64,000 bases of DNA from an uncultured Alistipes sp. (GTDB lineage: Bacteria; Bacteroidota; Bacteroidia; Bacteroidales; Rikenellaceae), in assembly GCA_947623965.1 (NCBI GenBank), contig CANQIF010000003.1, forward strand, positions 1 through 64,000. The letters run 5' to 3'. This document shows, one piece after another, positions 45,908 through 54,736 of the stretch; positions within the stretch are counted from its first letter, which is position 1, and each line of letters begins with the position of its first letter. Made by a program: the position numbers and the translations under genes. Under the pieces are notes generated by a model, which searched no databases, was not told where the DNA came from, and saw only the letters and a list, made by a program, of their open reading frames with translations.

Positions 45908-47791
45908 ATGACACTCGACTACGATATCATCGTCATCGGCGGCGGACACGCCGGCTGCGAAGCCGCTTCGGCGGCCGCGCGGCTCGGCTCGCGCACGCTG
46001 CTGCTCACCATGGATATGACCAAGCTGGCCGCCATGTCCTGCAACCCGGCCGTCGGCGGGGTGGCCAAGGGGCAGATCGTCCGCGAGATCGACGCCCTCG
46101 GCGGCCGCATGGGGGTCGTCACGGACCGCTCGACGATCCAGTTCCGCATGCTCAACCGCTCGAAGGGGGCTGCCATGTGGAGCCCCCGCGCACAGTGCGA
46201 CAAAACGCTCTTTTCGGCCCTCTGGCGCCGCGAACTGGAGAACACGACGAACCTCTGGATCTGGCAGGACGCCGCCACGGAGCTGTTGTTCGATCGTTCG
46301 CAGGAAAAGCCTCGCATTCAGGGCGTTCGCACCCGCATGGGGGTCGAGTTCACCTGCCGCGCCGCGGTCCTCACCGCCGGCACCTTTCTCGAGGGGCGGA
46401 TGCACTGCGGCGCCGCACAGGCCGAGGGGGGCCGGGCCGGAGATGCCGCCTCGCACGGGATCACCGCCTCGCTCGCAGCCCTCGGCTTCGAAACGGGGCG
46501 CATGAAGACCGGCACGCCGGCACGCCTCGACGCCCGGACGATCGACTTCGAACGGTTAGAACCGCAGTACGGCGACGAGCGTCCTTCGAAATTTTCGTTC
46601 TCATCTGAAACAGAAGCAGTTAAAGAGCAACTTCCCTGCTTTTCTGTCTACACGTCGCCTGCCGTGCACGCCATTCTGCGCAGCGGTTTCGACCGGTCGC
46701 CCCTCTTCAACGGGACGATCCGCGGCATCGGCCCCCGCTACTGTCCGAGCATCGAGGACAAGCTCCGGACCTTCGCCGACAAGGAGCAGCACCAGCTCTT
46801 CCTCGAACCCGAGGGGCGCACGACGAACGAATACTACCTCAACGGCTTCTCCTCGTCGCTTCCGTGGGAGGTGCAGTGGGAGGCGCTGCACCGCATCGAG
46901 GGGTTCGAGGATCTGCACATCTACCGGCCGGGCTATGCCATCGAATACGACTATTTTCCGCCGACGCAGCTCGACCATTCGCTCGAGACGAAGCGGGTCG
47001 GCGGGCTTTTCTTCGCCGGACAGGTCAACGGCACCACCGGCTACGAGGAGGCGGCGGCGCAGGGGCTGCTGGCCGGCATCAACGCCCACCGCAAGCGGGT
47101 GGGGGAGGTCCCCGTGGTCCTCGGCCGCGACGAAGCCTACATCGGCGTGCTCATCGACGACCTCGTGACGAAAGGGGTGGACGAACCCTACCGCATGTTC
47201 ACCTCCCGGGCCGAATACCGCATTCTCCTCCGGCAGGACAATGCCGATGCCAGGCTGACGCCGCTCGGCCGGAAAATCGGTCTCATTTCGCGCCGGCGCT
47301 ACGAAGAATTCGTTAAAAAAAATACGCACGTAGAATCGCTTATTTCCTACGCGCACGAGCTGAATATCAGAATAAGCGAAATTAACGACTATCTGAAATC
47401 GATCGATTCGGAGCCCCTGACGCAGGGAAAAAAGCTTTACGAACTGTTGATGCGCAACGACGTGACGTTCGAAGGCGTGCGGCGCGCCGTCCGTGCGCTC
47501 GACCGTTTTCTGCTTTCGGAGGAGCTGACGACCGAGGAGATCGAGGAGGCGGAGATCCGGATCAAGTACAGCGGCTACATCGAACGCGAAAAACAGATCG
47601 CCGAAAAGCTGCACCGACTGGAGTCGATCGCCATTCCCGACGGGTTCGATTACCACGCCGTACAGGCCCTGACGATCGAAGCGCGCCAGAAACTGACCCG
47701 CATCCGGCCGAAGACGATCGGGCAGGCTTCGCGCATTCCGGGCGTTTCGCCGGCCGATATCAATGTATTGTTGGTAAAATTCGGCCGATAA
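45908..47791 (+). CDS. mnmG: tRNA uridine-34 5-carboxymethylaminomethyl synthesis enzyme MnmG (GidA)
   Basis: With MnmE, MnmG modifies the wobble uridine of several tRNAs using FAD and a folate C1 donor. The 627-aa protein begins with FAD dinucleotide motif IIGGGHAGCEAA. It has SCNPAVGGVAKGQIVREIDALGG, AAVLTAGTFLEG, and the second NAD-binding motif FFAGQVNGTTGYEEAAAQGL; the helical C-terminal domain ends IPGVSPADINVLL. Length is typical. It ends a run of tightly spaced genes and is followed by the parS palindromes. Near-origin location of mnmG/gidA is common in bacteria. Confidence 0.97.
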   Translation: MTLDYDIIVIGGGHAGCEAASAAARLGSRTLLLTMDMTKLAAMSCNPAVGGVAKGQIVREIDALGGRMGVVTDRSTIQFRMLNRSKGAAMWSPRAQCDKTLFSALWRRELENTTNLWIWQDAATELLFDRSQEKPRIQGVRTRMGVEFTCRAAVLTAGTFLEGRMHCGAAQAEGGRAGDAASHGITASLAALGFETGRMKTGTPARLDARTIDFERLEPQYGDERPSKFSFSSETEAVKEQLPCFSVYTSPAVHAILRSGFDRSPLFNGTIRGIGPRYCPSIEDKLRTFADKEQHQLFLEPEGRTTNEYYLNGFSSSLPWEVQWEALHRIEGFEDLHIYRPGYAIEYDYFPPTQLDHSLETKRVGGLFFAGQVNGTTGYEEAAAQGLLAGINAHRKRVGEVPVVLGRDEAYIGVLIDDLVTKGVDEPYRMFTSRAEYRILLRQDNADARLTPLGRKIGLISRRRYEEFVKKNTHVESLISYAHELNIRISEINDYLKSIDSEPLTQGKKLYELLMRNDVTFEGVRRAVRALDRFLLSEELTTEEIEEAEIRIKYSGYIEREKQIAEKLHRLESIAIPDGFDYHAVQALTIEARQKLTRIRPKTIGQASRIPGVSPADINVLLVKFGR

Positions 47792-47812
47792 ATCCGATTA
47801 TATAAAAAGAGA

Positions 47813-47864
47813 GCGGAGCTGTTCCACGTGGAACAGCTCCGCCTGCTTTGTTCCACGTGGAACA
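47813..47864. promoter_or_regulatory. Two parS (ParB-binding) palindromes, the first inside a terminator stem
   Basis: tgttccacgtggaaca occurs at 47820-47835 and again at 47849-47864, 29 bp apart. It matches the bacterial parS consensus (TGTTNCACGTGNAACA). The first copy is extended to a 30-bp perfect palindrome (47813-47842, ends gcggagc/gctccgc) that could also terminate the converging mnmG and ilvE. parS sites mark origin-proximal DNA for ParB loading. Confidence 0.85.
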
Positions 47865-47867
47865 AAA

Positions 47868-48896
47868 CTACTCGACCAGCGTACACCAGCCGTACCGATC
47901 CTCGGTCCGGCCATACTGAATATCCTTCAGCCGCGTATACAATTCCAGACTGACGGGGCCGATCTCCTTGCCGTATTCGATCGTCCGACCCGTCTGCATG
48001 TCGTAAATCGTCCCGATCGGAGCGATCACGGCACCCGTACCGCAGGCGCCGCACTCCTCGAAGGTTTCGAGTTCGTCGACCGAAACCGGACGCTCTTCGA
48101 CCTCCAAACCCATCTCGGCGGCCAGCGTGCGCAAACTTCGGTTGGTAATGGAGGGGAGAATCGTATGCGATTTCGGCGTGATGTATTTTCCGTCACGGAT
48201 GGCGATAAAGTTGGCAGCGCTGCACTCCTCGATGTATTTGTGTTCGACGGCATCGAGGTAAATCACGCTCGCATACCCCTCGTCATGGGCATGTTCGCCC
48301 GAAAGAATGCTCATCGCATAGTTCGCGGCGATCTTCACGTCGCCCGTGCCGCGCGGTGCGGCGCGATCCTGCTCGCGGTCGATCGCCACGCGGATCGGAC
48401 GGATGCCGCCTTTGAAATAGGGGCCCACGGGCGAGCAGAAGACGAAAAAGAGGGCATCGCGCGACGCCTTGACGCCGAGGCCGGGGGTGGTGCCGATCTC
48501 CAACGGACGGATGTAGAGAGCCGCATCGTTGCCGTAGGGCGGGAGGTGACGCAGATTGCGGCGCACGACCTCAATGCACCCTTCGCAGATCATCTCCGCC
48601 GTCGGAACGGGCAGGCAGAGCCGGCGGGCCGACGACTGCAGGCGGGCGACCGTATCTTCGAGCCGGAAGATGCGGACACGGCCGTCGATGCCGCGGAAAG
48701 CCTTCAACCCCTCGAAAAGTGCCGTTCCGTAATTCAGACACGAGGAGGCGACGTGAACGGGGATCGTATCATCGGCACTGACCGCCATTCCGCTCCAGCC
48801 GCACCCGGCGGCCGTGTAGGTATAGCGGATGTTGCAATCCGTCTTGTAAAAATCGAAATCGAGCGATTTCCAATCCCAAGTGTTGTTTTCCATCAT
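47868..48896 (-). CDS. ilvE: Branched-chain amino acid aminotransferase
   Basis: IlvE transfers the amino group between glutamate and the keto acids of Leu, Ile and Val. The 342-aa PLP enzyme of fold type IV shows YGTALFEGLKAFR, the region GDVKIAANYAMS with the PLP-binding Lys, EHKYIEECSAANFIAI with the Glu that contacts the pyridine nitrogen, and GTGAVIAPIGTI at the C-terminal phosphate loop. Length is typical of the group with ~340-360 aa (ILVE class II). It converges on mnmG across the parS sites. No isoleucine/valine biosynthetic genes adjoin it. Confidence 0.94.
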   Translation of the reverse strand: MMENNTWDWKSLDFDFYKTDCNIRYTYTAAGCGWSGMAVSADDTIPVHVASSCLNYGTALFEGLKAFRGIDGRVRIFRLEDTVARLQSSARRLCLPVPTAEMICEGCIEVVRRNLRHLPPYGNDAALYIRPLEIGTTPGLGVKASRDALFFVFCSPVGPYFKGGIRPIRVAIDREQDRAAPRGTGDVKIAANYAMSILSGEHAHDEGYASVIYLDAVEHKYIEECSAANFIAIRDGKYITPKSHTILPSITNRSLRTLAAEMGLEVEERPVSVDELETFEECGACGTGAVIAPIGTIYDMQTGRTIEYGKEIGPVSLELYTRLKDIQYGRTEDRYGWCTLVE

Positions 48897-48916
48897 TGCA
48901 TTATGTGAAAATACCT

Positions 48917-48948
48917 GAAAAAAGAGAGAGGTCCGGCCCTTTCGGACC
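48917..48948 (-). terminator. metG terminator, minus strand
   Basis: ggtccg (48930-48935) pairs with cggacc (48943-48948); the minus strand continues with tctctcttttttc. Confidence 0.75.
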
Positions 48949-48969
48949 GAACCCCGGTAGTCTTCCTGT

Positions 48970-51012
48970 TTATCCGACGACGGCGCCGTTGTCGGTCCGT
49001 TCGTCGGGGGTGAGGAGGCGCAGCTTGCCGGAAGCGTCCTCGGCCATGAGGATCATGCCTCGGGAAAGGGTCCCCTTCAGTTCGCGCGGCTCGAGGTTCA
49101 CCAACACCAGCACCTGGCGACCGACCAACTCATCGGGAGCGAAGTGCTCGGCGATGCCCGAGACGATCTCGCGGCGGTCGATACCCGTATCGACAGTCAG
49201 CTTCAGCAGCTTCTTCGTCTTGGCCACCTTCTCGGCCGAGAGGATCGTCGCGACGCGGATATCCATGCGCTGAAAGTCGTCGAAAGTAATTGTATCTTTT
49301 TGATTTACAATCGTTTGTTTCTTTTCTGCCGCTAAGTTGGCCGCCTTTGTGGCAGCCAGTTTGTCCAGCTGGCGCCGGATGACGTCGTCCTCGATCTTCT
49401 CGAAGAGCAGCTCGGGGGTGCCGATCACGTGGCCGGCCGGCACGAGCTCCATGGAGCCGAGCCGCTCCCAGCCGAACTTCCCGAGCTGCAGCATGCGGAG
49501 GATCTTCGCCGACGAGAAGGGCATGAAGGGCTCGATCGCCACAGCCGTGTTGGCTGTGATCTGCAGGGCGATGTGAAGGATCGTGCGGACCCGTTCGGGG
49601 TCGGTTTTGACCTTTTTCCAGGGTTCCGTGTCTGCCAGATACTTGTTGCCGATCCGGGCGAAATTCATAGCATCCTTGAGCGCCTCGCGGAAGTGGTAGT
49701 GCTCGATGTTCGCCTCGAGCGAGGATTTGATTCCCTGCAGCTCGGCGATCGTCGCGCGGTCGTACTCCGTGAGGGGGCCGCAGGCGGGCACCTCGCCGCC
49801 GTAGTACTTCTGCGTCAGGACCAAAGCCCGGTTCACGAAGTTGCCGAGGATGGCCACCAACTCGCTGTTGTTGCGCGCCTGGAAGTCCTTCCAGGTAAAG
49901 TCGTTGTCCTTCGTCTCAGGGGCGTTGGCGCAAAGCACGTAACGCAGCACGTCCTCCTTGCCGGGGAAGTCGTCGAGGTATTCGTGCAGCCAGACGGCCC
50001 AGTTGCGCGAGGTGGAGATCTTGTCGCCCTCGAGGTTCAGGAACTCGTTCGAGGGAACGTTCTCTGGAAGGATGAAGCCGCCGTGCGCCCGGAGCATCGA
50101 GGGGAAGACGATGCAGTGGAAGACGATGTTGTCCTTGCCGATGAAGTGGACGAGCTTCGTATCGTCGCTCTTCCAATACTTCTCCCAATCATTCGTGAGC
50201 TCCTTCGTGGCCGAGATGTAGCCGATCGGGGCGTCGAACCAGACGTAAAGCACCTTGCCCTCGGCTCCCTCGACCGGCACGGGGATGCCCCAGTCGAGGT
50301 CGCGGCTCACGGCGCGGGGCTGCAGGCCTCCGTCGAGCCAGCTCTTGCACTGGCCGTAGACGTTCGATTTCCACTCCTTGTGTCCTTCGAGGATCCAGCT
50401 GCGGAGAAACTCCTCGTAGTCGTTCAGCGGCAGGTACCAGTGCTTCGTCTCGCGCTTGACGGGCTTCGAGCCCGACACGGCGCTGTGGGGGTCGATCAGC
50501 TCGTCGGGCGAGAGGGTCGAACCGCACTTTTCGCACTGGTCGCCGTAGGCCCGCTCGTTGCCGCAGCGGGGGCAGGTGCCGACGATGTAGCGGTCGGCGA
50601 GGAAGGTCTGGGCCTCCTCGTCGTAATACTGCAACGAGGTGCGCTCGATGAACTTGCCCTCGTCGTAGAGCTTGCGGAAGAAGGCCGAGGCGGTCTCGGC
50701 ATGAACGGGCGACGAGGTGCGCGAATAGATGTCGAAGGCGATGCCGAGGCGCTCGAAGGAGCGCTTGATGAGGTTGTGGTAGCGGTCCACGATCGCCTGG
50801 GGTGTGACCCCCTCGCGGCGCGCCTTGATCGTGATGGGAACGCCGTGTTCGTCCGACCCGCAGATCGAGAGAACGTCGCACCCCTTCAGGCGCAGGTAGC
50901 GCGTGTAGATGTCCGACGGAATGTAGACGCCCGCCAGGTGGCCGATGTGGACCGGCCCGTTGGCATAGGGGAGCGCCGAGGTAACGAGGTATCTTTTGAA
51001 CTCTTTGGCCAT
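48970..51012 (-). CDS. metG: Methionyl-tRNA synthetase with C-terminal tRNA-binding domain
   Basis: MetG charges tRNA-Met. The 680-aa enzyme has HIGH (residues about 19-22, PVHIGHLAG), a knuckle zinc site [18 protein letters not shown] (about 145-162), and KMSKS as the variant GDKISTSRN. The C-terminal EMAP-II/Trbp111-like domain ([18 protein letters not shown], about 575-680) forms dimers and grips tRNA. The start at 51012 (MAKEFKR) is used; the extension upstream lies over the promoter (-7 TAATTTTG on the minus strand, 51037-51044). Its own terminator lies before ilvE. Confidence 0.96.
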   Translation of the reverse strand: MAKEFKRYLVTSALPYANGPVHIGHLAGVYIPSDIYTRYLRLKGCDVLSICGSDEHGVPITIKARREGVTPQAIVDRYHNLIKRSFERLGIAFDIYSRTSSPVHAETASAFFRKLYDEGKFIERTSLQYYDEEAQTFLADRYIVGTCPRCGNERAYGDQCEKCGSTLSPDELIDPHSAVSGSKPVKRETKHWYLPLNDYEEFLRSWILEGHKEWKSNVYGQCKSWLDGGLQPRAVSRDLDWGIPVPVEGAEGKVLYVWFDAPIGYISATKELTNDWEKYWKSDDTKLVHFIGKDNIVFHCIVFPSMLRAHGGFILPENVPSNEFLNLEGDKISTSRNWAVWLHEYLDDFPGKEDVLRYVLCANAPETKDNDFTWKDFQARNNSELVAILGNFVNRALVLTQKYYGGEVPACGPLTEYDRATIAELQGIKSSLEANIEHYHFREALKDAMNFARIGNKYLADTEPWKKVKTDPERVRTILHIALQITANTAVAIEPFMPFSSAKILRMLQLGKFGWERLGSMELVPAGHVIGTPELLFEKIEDDVIRRQLDKLAATKAANLAAEKKQTIVNQKDTITFDDFQRMDIRVATILSAEKVAKTKKLLKLTVDTGIDRREIVSGIAEHFAPDELVGRQVLVLVNLEPRELKGTLSRGMILMAEDASGKLRLLTPDERTDNGAVVG

Positions 51013-51036
51013 AAAGTACAGGTTTGTCGAATGGTG

Positions 51037-51044
51037 CAAAATTA
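51037..51044 (-). promoter_or_regulatory. -7 element of metG
   Basis: The minus strand reads TAATTTTG, fitting TAnnTTTG, 24 nt upstream of the metG ATG. Confidence 0.6.
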
Positions 51045-51095
51045 CGATTTTTTGCGGGAACAAGAAGCCATTTCGTACTTTTTGTTCGCACCTTC

Positions 51096-51127
51096 AAAAA
51101 GAGAGGGCCGCAACGCGTGCGGCCCTC
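51096..51127 (-). terminator. Terminator of the S46 peptidase gene, minus strand
   Basis: The 10-bp stem gagggccgca (51103-51112) / tgcggccctc (51118-51127), then tctctttttg on the minus strand. Confidence 0.8.
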
Positions 51128-51153
51128 CCGGTGTTTGCGGACGCAAGGGATCG

Positions 51154-53289
51154 TCAGCGGCGGCCGCCGACGATCTCCATCTCGTCGAGCAGCCAGCGGG
51201 CGCCGGCGAACCTGTCGATAAGGAAGAGGACGTAGCGGACGTCGACCGCGATGCAGCGCTGCAGCTCGGGCTCGAAGGCCACGTCGCCCGACATCGCCTC
51301 CCAGTTGCCGTCGAAGGCCAGACCGATCAATTCGCCGCGGCCGTTCAGCACGGGCGAACCCGAGTTGCCGCCCGTAATATCGAGGTTGGCGAGGAAGCAG
51401 GTGACCAGTTCGCCCCGCGCATCGGCGTAGGGGCCGTAGTCGCGCGCGGCGTAGAGCGCCTTCAGCTTCTCGGGCACCGTGAACTCGACCGGGTTCTTCG
51501 GGTCCTCCTTCTCCATAACCCCCTTCAGGGTCGTATAGTAGTTGTAGCGGATGCCGTCGGCCGGGGTGTAGGGGAGGACGTTGCCGTAGGTGAGGCGGAT
51601 CGTGAAGTTGGCATCCGAGGCCCACGCCTTCTTCGGCTGCTGCAGCATGAGGCCGGCGATGTACTTGCGGTGCCCCTCGGCGTATTTCGGCGCCAGCGGA
51701 CGCACCGTGGCGGCCAGCTCGCGGTACTTCGCCAGGATCGACCGGTAGAGCTTCACGGCGGGGTCGGCGGCGGCCTTCTCGGGGGTGTACTCCTTCAGGA
51801 AGGCCTCCAGCTTCTCCGGTGCGGCGACGGCCGTGTTGTCGTAGAGCCAATCCACGTAGCGGCCGATATCGCCGCCGAACTCCTTGTCGACCGTCTCGGC
51901 ATAGAACGAGGGGAGGGCGTGCATGTTCTCGCGGGCGATCGTCAGCATGCGCTTGGCCACGCGGCGGTCCGTCGGCTCGTCGTAATCCTTGTAGATGCGG
52001 GCGGCATAGGCAGTGATCTTCGCCGGATCGACCTCGCTCTTGACCCCCTCCTTCTCCGTGAGGGTCGAGGCGAGCGACAGCAGTTCGACGGCGCGCAGCA
52101 TCGCCTCGGAGATGTACTGCATATCGGCGCGGGCCCCGCGGCTTTCGGAGACGTAGGAGGCGATCTTTCCGAGCGCCTCCGTATAGCCCTCCTCAGGGAG
52201 GGTGTTGCGGGCGGCCCACTCGCTGAACGAAGCCTCCTGGGCCTGCTTGCGGGCCTTCACGCCGAGGCGTTCGATGCCGCGCGACATACCGATCGAGTTC
52301 TTCCAGTAGTTCGACGACGAGGCGTATTTCGAGGCGTACTGGATGCGCACCCTGTCGCTCGCAGCCATCTGCTCGGCGAGGATCCGCTGACGCTCGCCGC
52401 GGATATAGATGCGCTGCGGGTTGTCCACCTCGAGCATGTAGTCGATCTCGTGCGAGGTCATGTAGCGCTGCGTCGAGCCGGGGAAGCCCATCACCATGGC
52501 GAAGTCGCCCTCGCCGACCCCGGCGATCGAGACCTTGAGGTATTTGTCGGCCCGATAGGGGCGATTTTCGGGCGAATAGGGGGCCGGACGGTTATCGGCC
52601 CCGGCATAGACGCGAAAGATCGAAAAATCGCCCGTATGGCGCGGCCACATCCAGTTGTCGGTATCGCCGCCGAACTTGCCGATCGACTGCGGGGGCGTCC
52701 CCACCAACCGCACGTCGGTGTAGACCTCCAGCACGAAGGCGAAGTACTGGTTGCCGCCGAAGAACGAACGCACGATCACCTCCATGCCGGGGTGCTCCTT
52801 TTCGAGCCCGGCGACGACCTGTTCGATCCGCTCGTTCGCGATGCGCTCGTACTCCTCCTGACCGGCGGTCGACGGAACGCTGCCGAGCACCTCGGCCGTC
52901 ACGTCGGCGATCCGGCGCACGAAGCGCACCTCGAGCCCCGGCACGGGGAGCTCCTCGCTGTTCGACCGGGCCCAGAAACCGTTCTGCAGGTAGTCGTGCT
53001 CGACCGACGAGAGCGACTGGATCGACCCGAAGCCGCAGTGGTGGTTCGTAAAGAGCAGCCCCTCGGGCGAGACGATCTCGCCCGTGCAGCCGCCGCCGAA
53101 GATGACGACCGCATCCTTGAGCGACGTGCGGTTCATCGAGTAGATCTCCTCGGCCGGGATGCGGCACCCCTTGGCCTTCAGATCCCGGGCATTCATCTTT
53201 TGCAGGTAGGGCAGCATCCACATGCCCTCGTCGGCCACCGCCGACACGGCCATCGCCAAAGCGATCGCCAGCGACAAAAATTTCTTCAT
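51154..53289 (-). CDS. S46-family dipeptidyl peptidase (DPP7-like)
   Basis: This 711-aa secreted serine exopeptidase removes N-terminal dipeptides from oligopeptides in the periplasm. It has a signal peptide (about 1-19), the catalytic His in TNHHCGF (about residue 84), Asp in the DNWMWPRHTGDF region (about 220-230), and Ser643 in GGNSGSP. The residue 18 positions after the serine, which sets S1 specificity in the family (Arg in the acidic-specific DPP11, Gly in DPP7), is Gly661 here (LAFDGNW). A DPP7-like preference for hydrophobic P1 residues is therefore expected. Length matches Porphyromonas DPP7/11. It lies 58 nt downstream of nadA on the same strand. Confidence 0.93.
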   Translation of the reverse strand: MKKFLSLAIALAMAVSAVADEGMWMLPYLQKMNARDLKAKGCRIPAEEIYSMNRTSLKDAVVIFGGGCTGEIVSPEGLLFTNHHCGFGSIQSLSSVEHDYLQNGFWARSNSEELPVPGLEVRFVRRIADVTAEVLGSVPSTAGQEEYERIANERIEQVVAGLEKEHPGMEVIVRSFFGGNQYFAFVLEVYTDVRLVGTPPQSIGKFGGDTDNWMWPRHTGDFSIFRVYAGADNRPAPYSPENRPYRADKYLKVSIAGVGEGDFAMVMGFPGSTQRYMTSHEIDYMLEVDNPQRIYIRGERQRILAEQMAASDRVRIQYASKYASSSNYWKNSIGMSRGIERLGVKARKQAQEASFSEWAARNTLPEEGYTEALGKIASYVSESRGARADMQYISEAMLRAVELLSLASTLTEKEGVKSEVDPAKITAYAARIYKDYDEPTDRRVAKRMLTIARENMHALPSFYAETVDKEFGGDIGRYVDWLYDNTAVAAPEKLEAFLKEYTPEKAAADPAVKLYRSILAKYRELAATVRPLAPKYAEGHRKYIAGLMLQQPKKAWASDANFTIRLTYGNVLPYTPADGIRYNYYTTLKGVMEKEDPKNPVEFTVPEKLKALYAARDYGPYADARGELVTCFLANLDITGGNSGSPVLNGRGELIGLAFDGNWEAMSGDVAFEPELQRCIAVDVRYVLFLIDRFAGARWLLDEMEIVGGRR

Positions 53290-53347
53290 GGGTAACGTTG
53301 TTTTCTTTCTATCTAATATGCCTGGAAGTTTTCCCGCCCGGGGGCCT

Positions 53348-54295
53348 TTAGCTGCGGCCCTTGACGGCGATCATGTTGCGGATCGACCGTTCGGCGGCAC
53401 GGCGGATCTCCTCGTCGAGGACGATCTCGGGCTCCATCCGTTCGAGGGTCGAGCAGATGTTCCCGAGCGTGACCATCTTCATGTAGCGGCAGTTGTTGCA
53501 GCCGCAGGTCTCGTCGTCGGGCGGTGCCGGAATGAAGCGTTTCGCGGGGTAGCGCTTCCGCATCTCGGCGAGGATTCCCGCCTCCGTGACGACGATGAAC
53601 TCCCCGGCCTCCGTGCGGCCGCAGTAGTCGAGGATGGCGGCCGTCGAGCCGACGAAGTCGGCCGTCTCGACGATGTAGGCGCGGCACTCGGGGTGGGCCA
53701 CCACCCGGGCTGCCGGGTGTTCGCGCTTGAGCTGCAGCAGCTTTTCGAGCGAGAACTCCTCGTGGACGTGGCAGGCGCCGTCCCAGATCACCATGTTCTC
53801 GCGGCCGGTCAGCTTCCGGATGTAGGCGCCGAGGTTCCGGTCGGGGGCGAAAATAATCGGCTGGTCGGCGGGGATCGATTCGACGACCTGCAGGGCGTTC
53901 GACGAGGTGCAGCAGATATCCGTGAGGGCCTTCACAGCGACCGTCGTATTGACATAGGAAACCACCGTGTGGCCGGGGTAGCGCGCCTTGAAGCGGGCGA
54001 AGTCGGCCGCATCGCACGACTCGGCCAGCGAACACCCCGCCTCGGGGCAGGGGATGAGCACCCGTTTGTCGGGACAGAGCACCTTGGCCGTCTCGGCCAT
54101 GAAGTGGACCCCGGCGAAGAGAATCGTCTCGGCATCGACCGACTGCGCCTTGACCGAGAGGGCGAGCGAGTCGCCCAGAAAGTCAGCCACCTCCTGCACC
54201 TCGGGCGTCGTATAGTAGTGGGCCAGGATCACGGCACGGCGTTCGCGTTTCAGTTCGGCGATCCGTCGGCGGAGCGCCTCGGAGTTTTCGACCAT
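53348..54295 (-). CDS. nadA: Quinolinate synthase
   Basis: NadA condenses iminoaspartate and dihydroxyacetone phosphate to quinolinate for NAD synthesis and uses a [4Fe-4S] cluster. The 315-aa protein has AHYYTTPEVQEVADFLGDS near the N-terminus, SYVNTTVAVKA, the cluster Cys in DICCTSSN, the AHPEC Cys, and the final ETCGCNNCRYMK. Length is typical of NadA. No nadB or nadC lies in the window. Directly upstream is the (ATTTTTTT)n block, which must contain its promoter or leave it weak. Confidence 0.95.
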   Translation of the reverse strand: MVENSEALRRRIAELKRERRAVILAHYYTTPEVQEVADFLGDSLALSVKAQSVDAETILFAGVHFMAETAKVLCPDKRVLIPCPEAGCSLAESCDAADFARFKARYPGHTVVSYVNTTVAVKALTDICCTSSNALQVVESIPADQPIIFAPDRNLGAYIRKLTGRENMVIWDGACHVHEEFSLEKLLQLKREHPAARVVAHPECRAYIVETADFVGSTAAILDYCGRTEAGEFIVVTEAGILAEMRKRYPAKRFIPAPPDDETCGCNNCRYMKMVTLGNICSTLERMEPEIVLDEEIRRAAERSIRNMIAVKGRS

Positions 54296-54297
54296 CG

Positions 54298-54736
54298 TTT
54301 TTATTTTTTTATTTTTTTATTTTTTTATTTTTTTATTTTTTAATTCAATTAAATTCAATTTAAAAGAAAAAAGAGATAAAATAAAGGCTGTTCACCGTGT
54401 CGATAACTTTCCGCGGGAGGAGTTTTTCGACAGCCGGGGCAGCGCCCGCTCTCTTTTCTCCGCCCGAAACGGTTGGCGGTCAGGTGGCCGGTGCCGTTAT
54501 CGACAAATGTTCAAAACCGGTTTCGACATTTCGACAGCCGCTGTTTGTAAACAGCCGCCGGCCGCGGAGTGTTCTTTTGCGCCGGAGAAAAAAAGGAAAA
54601 CTTTTTTTGGATTTTCGCCGCGGCCGTCCATACGGCGCTCCGGCGGAAAATGCAAGCGGAAAATGTAAAAAGTTCTCCTTCGTTTTTGAACCGGTTATCA
54701 ACCTTTTTTCAACTCCTTTTCGACCGGTTATCGACC
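54298..54736. other. Candidate replication origin: AT-rich block with a cluster of TTATCGACA-like boxes
   Basis: Between nadA and mrp (both minus) lie about 430 non-coding bases. 54298-54378 is almost pure A/T with tandem ATTTTTTT units, like a DNA-unwinding element. Next come 9-mers of the type TT(A/T)TCGAC(A/C): 54398-54406 (reverse), 54424-54432, 54497-54505, 54520-54528, 54528-54536, 54717-54725, 54728-54736, plus TTATCAACC at 54695-54703. They resemble DnaA boxes (TTATNCACA) but carry G at position 6. The interrupted palindrome ctgttt-gt-aaacag is at 54541-54554. parS lies 6.5 kb away and gene direction changes at about 55.85 kb. No promoter or gene is evident here. Confidence 0.45.

Noticed and set aside
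54298..54350. T-rich block as a terminator of mrp
   Set aside because: mrp is on the minus strand, where this block is A-rich and comes 380 bases later without an adjacent stem.
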